This document shows, one piece after another, positions 1 through 4,834 of a stretch of DNA of 7,025 nt. The stretch is from Gammaproteobacteria bacterium (GTDB lineage: Bacteria > Pseudomonadota > Gammaproteobacteria > UBA9214): positions 1-7,025 of the forward strand of contig DAOVVG010000133.1 of NCBI GenBank assembly GCA_030632175.1, in the 5' to 3' direction. A program made the translations under genes and the position numbers. The notes beneath the pieces are model-generated. The model saw nothing but the letters and a program-made list of their open reading frames with translations. It did not search any database and was not told the DNA's origin. How positions within the stretch are numbered: position 1 is the first letter of the stretch; the number at the start of each line of letters is the position of its first letter.

Positions 1-639
1 ACAGGCTTGCTGGCGGCCATCACACTGCTCATAACCATCCTGATGGCCCTGCCACTGGGCATCATCGCAGCGGTTCGCCGTGATACTGCATGGGATACCG
101 GCGCGATGACCTTTTCCATGCTCGGTGTTTCTATCCCCAACTTCTGGCTGGGACCGATATTGATTCTGGTTTTTTCACTGTGGCTTGGCTGGTTTCCGGT
201 GAGTGGACGCAGTGGCTTTGGTTCGGTGATTCTGCCGGCATTGACCTTGAGTACCGGTCTTGTCGCTGTGTTGTCGCGCATGGTTCGCAGCAGCATGCTG
301 GAAGTGCTGGGTGAAGATTACATGCGCACTGCCAGGGCGAAAGGGTTGCTACCGCAGCGCGTCATCCTGCATCACGGTCTGCGCAATGCACTGTTGCCGG
401 TCATAACCCTGCTGGGGCTGCAACTGGGTGCGTTGCTGGCCGGGGCGGTCATCACAGAAACCGTGTTTTCCTGGCCGGGTGTCGGGCTACTGACGATTGA
501 ATCCATCCAGTCACGTGATTACCCGGTGGTACAGGCCTGTGTGTTATTGATCAGCGTGACCTACGTACTGGTCAACCTGCTCACTGATCTGGCCTATGCA
601 TGGATTGATCCACGCATTCGCCTGGGCGGGAGTCAATGA
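1..639 (+). CDS. ABC peptide transporter permease, DppB/OppB type (5' partial)
   Basis: This is an inner-membrane permease subunit of a peptide-type ABC importer. The reading frame is open from the first base, so the N-terminal part lies outside the window and 212 residues are visible. The visible part has several hydrophobic membrane segments. It also carries the cytoplasmic coupling loop that contacts the ATPase, at about residues 104-133, with the family pattern EDYMRTARAKG...LRNALLPV. After the loop comes a stretch matching the DppB/GsiC/OppB C-terminus: ITETVFSWPGVG, then YPVVQACVLL, and a final DPRIR. The TGA stop at 637-639 overlaps the ATG of the next permease, as is usual for paired B and C subunits. 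The substrate cannot be read from the permease. Dipeptides, oligopeptides, muropeptides or another solute of the peptide/nickel transporter family are all possible. Family assignment is firm. Confidence 0.93.
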   Translation, partial: TGLLAAITLLITILMALPLGIIAAVRRDTAWDTGAMTFSMLGVSIPNFWLGPILILVFSLWLGWFPVSGRSGFGSVILPALTLSTGLVAVLSRMVRSSMLEVLGEDYMRTARAKGLLPQRVILHHGLRNALLPVITLLGLQLGALLAGAVITETVFSWPGVGLLTIESIQSRDYPVVQACVLLISVTYVLVNLLTDLAYAWIDPRIRLGGSQ

Positions 640-1463
640 TGCGATACCGTCTCCCTGTTATGTTGCCGCTGCTTGTGCTTGCAGGCTGGGCACTGCTGTC
701 GGTACTGGCCCAGCACTTACCGCTGCAGCCAGACCACATTCAGCTGGAGTCGATACTCGCGACACCTGGCGAAGGTGCTTTGCTGGGTTATGACGACCTC
801 GGCCGCAGTATCGGTGATCGTATGATCGTCGGTGCACGCACCTCGTTCCTGGTATCGGTCTGGGTAGTCGGTTTGTCGCTGCTGGCAGGTACATTGCTGG
901 GCACGGCCACTGCCTATCACGGCGGCTGGTGGGATCGCATCGCAGTGTTGTTCGTGGATGTCTTTCTGGCATTTCCGGGCATATTACTGGCGATAGCGTT
1001 GGCCGGCCTGCTGGGGCCGGGTATTGGCAATGTGGTCATTGCATTAACGATTGTCGGCTGGGTAGGCTATGCACGTCTGTCGCGCGCGCAGGTGCTGTCA
1101 TTGAAACACCGGGAACATGTGCAGGCGGCAGAGGCACTGGGCACCTCCAAATGGCGTATTATCCGCAAGCACCTGCTGCCCCTGATGCTGGCGCCGTTGA
1201 TTGTGGAGGCGACTTTCGGCATAGCGGCCGTCGTCATCGCGGAGGCCGGATTGTCCTTTCTGGGGCTTGGGGTACAACCGCCGGACGCGTCGTGGGGCGC
1301 CATGATTCGTGATGGCACCCGTTACATGCTGGTTGCCCCGCATATGGTAGTGGTACCCGGCGTGGCAATTTTTGCGGTTGTGTTGTCGGTCAACCTGCTT
1401 GGCGACCGACTGCGTGACAAACTGGATATACGCATGATGAGTGAGGAGAAAAGCCGGTTATGA
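636..1463 (+). CDS. ABC peptide transporter permease, DppC/OppC type
   Basis: This is the second inner-membrane permease of the importer, 275 residues long and of normal length for DppC/OppC. There is an N-terminal membrane segment at about residues 6-26, followed by a periplasmic stretch with the family signature LLGYDDLGRSIGDRMIVGART (about 49-69; usually LGTDxxGRDxxSRxxxGAR). Further membrane segments follow. The ATPase-contact loop is at about 160-185 (REHVQAAEALGTSKWRIIRKHLLP). Next comes the characteristic AGLSFLGLGVQPPDASWGAMI (204-224). Two ATG codons lie in tandem at 636 and 639. The Shine-Dalgarno GGGAG at 628-632 is 3 bases from the first and 6 from the second, so the true start may be 639. 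The gene overlaps its partner upstream and nagZ downstream. No ATP-binding subunit follows it; ATPase and substrate-binding genes must lie upstream of the window or elsewhere. Confidence 0.94.
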   Translation: MMRYRLPVMLPLLVLAGWALLSVLAQHLPLQPDHIQLESILATPGEGALLGYDDLGRSIGDRMIVGARTSFLVSVWVVGLSLLAGTLLGTATAYHGGWWDRIAVLFVDVFLAFPGILLAIALAGLLGPGIGNVVIALTIVGWVGYARLSRAQVLSLKHREHVQAAEALGTSKWRIIRKHLLPLMLAPLIVEATFGIAAVVIAEAGLSFLGLGVQPPDASWGAMIRDGTRYMLVAPHMVVVPGVAIFAVVLSVNLLGDRLRDKLDIRMMSEEKSRL

Positions 1464-2509
1464 CCCTGGGTCCCCTGATGGCCGATATCGATGGCTATGA
1501 GTTAACGCCGGAAGACCGGGAGTTGCTGCAGCACCCGGCCATCGGCGGGGTGATTCTGTTTGCCCGTAATTACGGGTCGGCTAAACAGGTCGCTGCGCTG
1601 GTCGCAGATATTCATCAGCTGCGCGATCCGCATCTACTGGTCGCTGTCGACCAGGAAGGCGGGCGTGTGCAGCGCTTCAAGGATGAATTCACTCACCTGC
1701 CACCACTGGCCTGTCTCGGCAGAATCTACGACACCGACAAGACGCGGGCAAAACACCTCGCCAGGACAACCGGATGGTTAATGGCCACCGAACTGCGTGC
1801 AGTGGGTATCGATCTCAGCTTTGCACCGGTGCTGGACCTGGACTTTGGTGTCTCAACCATTATTGGCGATCGCGCACTGCACCAGCGTCCGGAGGTCGTT
1901 GCCGAACTGGCGCAGGCATACCAGTCCGGTATGCATGATGCGGGCATGGCAGCAACAGGCAAACATTTCCCGGGACACGGCGCGGTAGTGGCCGACTCAC
2001 ACCTGGCGTTGCCGGTGGATGACCGTCGCTATGAAGATATTGAACAGTGGGACATCGTGCCATTCAGACGCATGATCCATGCCGGTATCGCGGCCATCAT
2101 GATGGCGCACGTGGTGTATTCAGATGTGGATTCCAGTCCCGCAGGGTTTTCCTCTCGCTGGATCAAGGACATCTTGCGCGACCACCTGCATTTTAACGGA
2201 CTGGTTTTCAGCGATGACCTGAGCATGAAAGGTGCCGCCTGTGCCGGCGATCATGTCGCGCGCGCCCAGGCGTCGCTGCAGGCGGGCTGCGATATGGTGC
2301 TGGTCTGTAATGACCGCAATGCCGCGGGGTTCGTGGCAGAATCACTGGCTGGCTACGAAAACCCGGTCGCTCATACGCGCATGATGCGCATGCACGGTCG
2401 CCATCCGATTGATATCCAGAGCCTGCATAATGACCCGCGGTGGGAGCAGGCTGTGACAGCGGTGAAAGGCTACGAAGAAAGCCCCGAACTAGACCTTGAT
2501 TTGGAGTAA
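1460..2509 (+). CDS. nagZ: Beta-N-acetylhexosaminidase NagZ (GH3)
   Basis: This is a cytosolic glycoside hydrolase of family 3. It removes the non-reducing GlcNAc from GlcNAc-1,6-anhydroMurNAc-peptides during peptidoglycan recycling. In bacteria with AmpR-controlled beta-lactamase, its products act as inducers. The protein has 349 residues, close to the E. coli enzyme of about 341, and no signal peptide. Visible landmarks are VDQEGGRVQRF (63-73), KHFPGHG (168-174), the NagZ-type Asp/His general acid pair D179 and H181 in VADSH, and FSDDLSM (250-256) containing the predicted nucleophile D252. The start was chosen because the following residues, LGPLMADIDGYEL, align with the E. coli N-terminus. 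It overlaps the stop of the upstream permease as ATGA, and a GAGGAG sequence lies at about 1443-1448, 11 bases upstream. This overlap points to co-translation with the transporter. The C-terminal tail is acidic (ELDLDLE). Confidence 0.97.
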   Translation: MTLGPLMADIDGYELTPEDRELLQHPAIGGVILFARNYGSAKQVAALVADIHQLRDPHLLVAVDQEGGRVQRFKDEFTHLPPLACLGRIYDTDKTRAKHLARTTGWLMATELRAVGIDLSFAPVLDLDFGVSTIIGDRALHQRPEVVAELAQAYQSGMHDAGMAATGKHFPGHGAVVADSHLALPVDDRRYEDIEQWDIVPFRRMIHAGIAAIMMAHVVYSDVDSSPAGFSSRWIKDILRDHLHFNGLVFSDDLSMKGAACAGDHVARAQASLQAGCDMVLVCNDRNAAGFVAESLAGYENPVAHTRMMRMHGRHPIDIQSLHNDPRWEQAVTAVKGYEESPELDLDLE

Positions 2510-2514
2510 CATAA

Positions 2515-2543
2515 TAACCAGTTAATACAATTAGATGTATAAT
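2515..2543 (+). promoter_or_regulatory. Candidate sigma-70 promoter for hpt and the phosphorylase gene
   Basis: A perfect TATAAT at 2538-2543 lies 17 bases downstream of TAACCA (2515-2520), which matches only three of six positions of the -35 consensus. It sits in the AT-rich gap after nagZ; positions 2511-2590 contain 17 G or C out of 80. A second -35-like box, TTTACA at 2568-2573, has only a poor -10 (TATCCC at 2592-2597). TATAAA at 2577-2582 has no good -35. A promoter somewhere in this gap is likely because no gene crosses it. The exact one is uncertain, since AT-rich DNA produces -10 matches by chance. Confidence 0.45.
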
Positions 2544-2550
2544 ATATCTA
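2532..2550. promoter_or_regulatory. AT-rich 19-base near-palindrome over the -10 box
   Basis: TAGATGTATAATATATCTA is a dyad centred on position 2541 in which eight of the nine base pairs match. It covers the TATAAT of the candidate hpt promoter, the position expected for a repressor operator. No known operator family was recognised. In DNA this AT-rich, a dyad of this quality can arise by chance, so regulation here is only an inference. Confidence 0.25.
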
Positions 2551-2640
2551 TAAAATATTCTATCTTCTTTACAGGCTATAAAATTACACGGTATCCCGCC
2601 ATCTTCAGGAAGGTGATTGCCACGACACAGGGAACGGCAG

Positions 2641-3201
2641 ATGGCCCTTGACCACGCTGACATTTTAAAAATCCACAACAACGCGGAATGTATTCATGAC
2701 GCGGCTGCCGTTCAGCACATTCTGGATCGCATGGCTGCAGACATCACCGCAGCCATGGCTGACAGCCTGCCGATCATTCTTTGTGTCATGAACGGCGGAA
2801 TTATCATGACCGGACACCTGCTGACGCGTCTGACGTTCCCACTGGAAATTGATTATCTGCAAGCTACCCGCTACCAGGGTGAGACACGCGGCGAGGAGGT
2901 AGCATGGCTGTGCAGACCCCGATTATCCCTTGCAGGGAGAACCGTGCTGGTGGTTGACGATATTCTGGACGAGGGAAATACCCTGGCAGAGGTGCTTGAA
3001 TATTGCCATCAGGCAGGCGCAGAGCGCGTGCTGAGTGCCGTGCTGGTCAGAAAGCGGCATGACAGACTGATGCAAGGTGTCGCCGCTGATTTTGTCGGGC
3101 TGGAGGTAGAGGACCGTTACGTATTTGGTTTTGGCATGGATTACAAAGGCTATCTGCGTAATCTGAACGGCATTTATGCGCTGGGTGCGCCAGCCGGGTA
3201 A
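2641..3201 (+). CDS. hpt: Hypoxanthine(-guanine) phosphoribosyltransferase
   Basis: This cytosolic purine-salvage enzyme joins hypoxanthine (and possibly guanine) to PRPP, giving IMP (or GMP) and pyrophosphate. From the chosen ATG it has 186 residues, typical of bacterial HPRTs. Motifs seen are the pyrophosphate-binding loop around MNGGI (50-54), the PRPP-binding loop VVDDILDEGNTLAE (104-117), and the C-terminal base-contacting region EDRYVFGFGMDYKGYLRNL (157-175). The ATG at 2641 has AGGGAA at 2629-2634, six bases upstream. An in-frame TTG at 2617 would add eight Arg-rich residues, but it abuts the purine-rich AGGAAGGTGA at 2607-2616 with no spacing, so it is less likely. The next gene starts six bases after the stop and encodes an enzyme that makes hypoxanthine, so the two likely form one operon. 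Guanine use cannot be decided from sequence alone. Confidence 0.93.
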   Translation: MALDHADILKIHNNAECIHDAAAVQHILDRMAADITAAMADSLPIILCVMNGGIIMTGHLLTRLTFPLEIDYLQATRYQGETRGEEVAWLCRPRLSLAGRTVLVVDDILDEGNTLAEVLEYCHQAGAERVLSAVLVRKRHDRLMQGVAADFVGLEVEDRYVFGFGMDYKGYLRNLNGIYALGAPAG

Positions 3202-3207
3202 CACGTT

Positions 3208-3957
3208 ATGTCAGTTATAGGAATTATCGGTGGCAGCGGCCTTGAAAGTCTGGACGGACTTGCGGTTACGCAACGCAAGCAGGTTGCCACGCCCTATGGT
3301 GAACCGTCCAGTGTGCTGACTTTCGGCACCTATGCCGACAAGCAGATCATGTTTCTTGCCCGCCACGGAGATGATCACAGTATTCTGCCGCACAAGGTAA
3401 ATTACTGTGCCAACCTTGCTGCCCTGCAGCAGGCGGGGGCCACGCATGTGATTGCGGTGTGTGCCGTTGGCGGCATTCGTGCGGACATGTCGCCGGGAAG
3501 CATCAGCATTCCCGACCAGTTAATCGATTACACCTGCTCCAGACGGCACACAATCTACGAGGATGCCCGTGATTATGCCGCGCACATTGATTTTACCGAA
3601 CCGTATTGTGCAGCGTTGCGTGTGCAACTGATTGCCGCCGCTCAGAAAGCCGGGGTCGATGTCATTACCAGTGCCACCTATGGAGCTACCCAGGGGCCAC
3701 GACTGGAAACCACAGCGGAAATCAACAGAATGGACAGGGATGGCTGTCATATTGTGGGCATGACCGGCATGCCGGAGGCATCTATCGCACGTGAACTGGA
3801 ACTGTGCTACGCCGTCATCGCGCTGTCTGTCAATTATGCCGCCGGGCGAGCAGCGGGGTCGATTGAAATGCAGGATATTGAAGCGACCCTGAAGCAGGGT
3901 ATGGGTCGCGTCAGGTCAGTACTGGCAGAGGTGCTGGCAGATATGCCAGCGACCTAG
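3208..3957 (+). CDS. S-methyl-5'-thioinosine phosphorylase (MTAP/PNP family)
   Basis: This cytosolic nucleoside phosphorylase has 249 residues. By resemblance to P. aeruginosa PA3004 it should split 5'-methylthioinosine with phosphate into hypoxanthine and 5-methylthioribose-1-phosphate. Family features are the phosphate-site GGSG (8-11), ARHG (51-54), HKVNYCANL (62-70), the purine-site TQGPRLET (161-168) and MTGMPEA (185-191). In the segment SVNYAAG, Asn209 stands where methylthioadenosine phosphorylases have Asp in their DYD motif. As I recall, Asn here favours 6-oxopurines, and TQGPRLET resembles PA3004 rather than MTAP. The preceding hpt gene would consume the hypoxanthine formed. Upstream conversion of methylthioadenosine to methylthioinosine would need a deaminase encoded elsewhere. 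Automated annotation may call it mtnP (MTAP) or purine nucleoside phosphorylase. The ribosome-binding site is weak (GGG at 3196-3198). Confidence 0.9.
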   Translation: MSVIGIIGGSGLESLDGLAVTQRKQVATPYGEPSSVLTFGTYADKQIMFLARHGDDHSILPHKVNYCANLAALQQAGATHVIAVCAVGGIRADMSPGSISIPDQLIDYTCSRRHTIYEDARDYAAHIDFTEPYCAALRVQLIAAAQKAGVDVITSATYGATQGPRLETTAEINRMDRDGCHIVGMTGMPEASIARELELCYAVIALSVNYAAGRAAGSIEMQDIEATLKQGMGRVRSVLAEVLADMPAT

Positions 3958-4006
3958 TGTGTCGGGTGTTTATCGGGTCTGTACAGGTATTTTTGATTAC
4001 CCGGAG

Positions 4007-4741
4007 TTAGCGTGTCAGCTGGTCATCCGGCAACGGTACTGACTCAGGTATTTCTTCTGTTTCTGTTGTTTCTTCCTGCCGGGTTTCTTCCAGTAACTGC
4101 TGCGATTCTTCTGGAGAATAGTAGGGCGTCACTGTCGCAATCATGCCGAAATGCGGGTTGTCAAAATAGTGAACAACATAGCTTTTGATGCGGCGTTTTT
4201 CCCTGAGCGTATAAACCGGTGATGACCCCGGAACATTTGAATTCATAACCGGGTAGGGATTGCCCGCCGGTGTCATCTGCAGGTCTGCATCCAGGTGAAG
4301 GAAGCGTTCACGGATAAGCCGGATGCTGCCTTCAATATTGTTTCTGCCGCTTTCCGCTACCGCCTGAACCGGAAGACTAACGGCGTTGGCATCATCATAT
4401 GCCGGTTGACGCCATGCCCGGTGAAACAGGACAGAGTAGTTACTTGACTGACGCAATCCATTACTGATGCCGTTCAGTTTGTAAACATCCACTGGCAGTT
4501 CGCTGACCTGGTTGCCGGCCTGGTTGCTGGTGTAGCTGCCGGCAGCCATGCCGGCATCGACTGACTGTGCCGGCCACTGTTCGCCGTTATCCGCCGGATA
4601 GCGATAACTGAAAACAACGACTTCGACATCGTAGCTATTCGGCTGGGCGGCAAATACGGGTACGTTGAAGGCAATATTCAAAAGCAGGCACGGAAGTAAC
4701 GCATGACTGGAACCTTTGCGAAGTCTACTGAACAGCGACAT
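4007..4741 (-). CDS. csiV: CsiV-family periplasmic peptidoglycan-binding protein
   Basis: This is a 244-residue exported protein of the CsiV family. The Vibrio cholerae member binds peptidoglycan and works with the LpoA/PBP1A wall-synthesis machinery; the same role here is inference. The N-terminus is a signal peptide: basic residues RLRK (6-9), a hydrophobic core (about 14-30) and likely cleavage after VFAA (near 32). The mature protein opens with YDVEVVVF (37-44), the usual start of this family. Next come a Trp-containing FHRAWRQP (106-113), GSIRLIRERFLHLDADL (138-154) and HYFDNPHFGMIATVTP (191-206), the most recognisable block. The tail (about 211-240) is rich in Glu, Gln and Thr and probably disordered. 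No lipobox is present. The Shine-Dalgarno is poor (GAG about ten bases upstream of the ATG). mfd lies 93 bases upstream on the same strand, and the phosphorylase gene converges from the other side. Confidence 0.85.
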   Translation of the reverse strand: MSLFSRLRKGSSHALLPCLLLNIAFNVPVFAAQPNSYDVEVVVFSYRYPADNGEQWPAQSVDAGMAAGSYTSNQAGNQVSELPVDVYKLNGISNGLRQSSNYSVLFHRAWRQPAYDDANAVSLPVQAVAESGRNNIEGSIRLIRERFLHLDADLQMTPAGNPYPVMNSNVPGSSPVYTLREKRRIKSYVVHYFDNPHFGMIATVTPYYSPEESQQLLEETRQEETTETEEIPESVPLPDDQLTR

Positions 4742-4771
4742 ATCATCTAACTCATTAATTGGAATTTTCAG

Positions 4772-4800
4772 AGTATATTTTGTATCGAAACCACGATAAA
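4772..4800 (-). promoter_or_regulatory. Candidate promoter for csiV
   Basis: Read on the minus strand, TATACT (4772-4777, five of six consensus positions) is preceded after 17 bases by TTTATC (4795-4800, three of six). It lies in the 93-base gap between mfd and csiV and would give a leader of roughly 25 bases. The weak -35 makes this a candidate only; csiV could also be read through from mfd, as no convincing terminator separates them. Confidence 0.35.
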
Positions 4801-4810
4801 CAGTTTTATC
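4795..4810. repeat. Short inverted repeat GATAAA-CAGT-TTTATC
   Basis: Two perfect 6-base arms are separated by four bases, just downstream of the mfd stop and overlapping the -35 of the candidate csiV promoter. The stem has only one G:C pair and no T-tract follows directly, so it is not a typical intrinsic terminator. It could be a regulator site or chance in AT-rich DNA. Confidence 0.3.
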
Positions 4811-4834
4811 AGGAAAGCGACCCGAAATACCGCC

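Noticed and set aside
2208..2681. Minus-strand open frame of 157 codons across the nagZ 3' end and the gap
   Set aside because: Its translation is rich in Arg, Pro and His with no recognisable domain, it lies opposite the clearly real nagZ and runs into the AT-rich gap, so it is a chance antisense frame.
3958..4006. Possible bidirectional terminator between the convergent genes (CGGGT at 3974-3978 with ACCCG at 3999-4003; CTGTACAG at 3979-3986 followed by TTTTT)
   Set aside because: The outer stem is only five pairs around a 20-base loop with no T-tract at its end on either strand, and the inner palindrome cannot form a stable hairpin, so no terminator was called.
4685..4691. Possible lipoprotein box LLPC in the CsiV signal peptide (residues 15-18)
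   Set aside because: Pro directly before the Cys does not fit a lipobox, and the Cys sits in the middle of the hydrophobic core, with a better cleavage site near VFAA.
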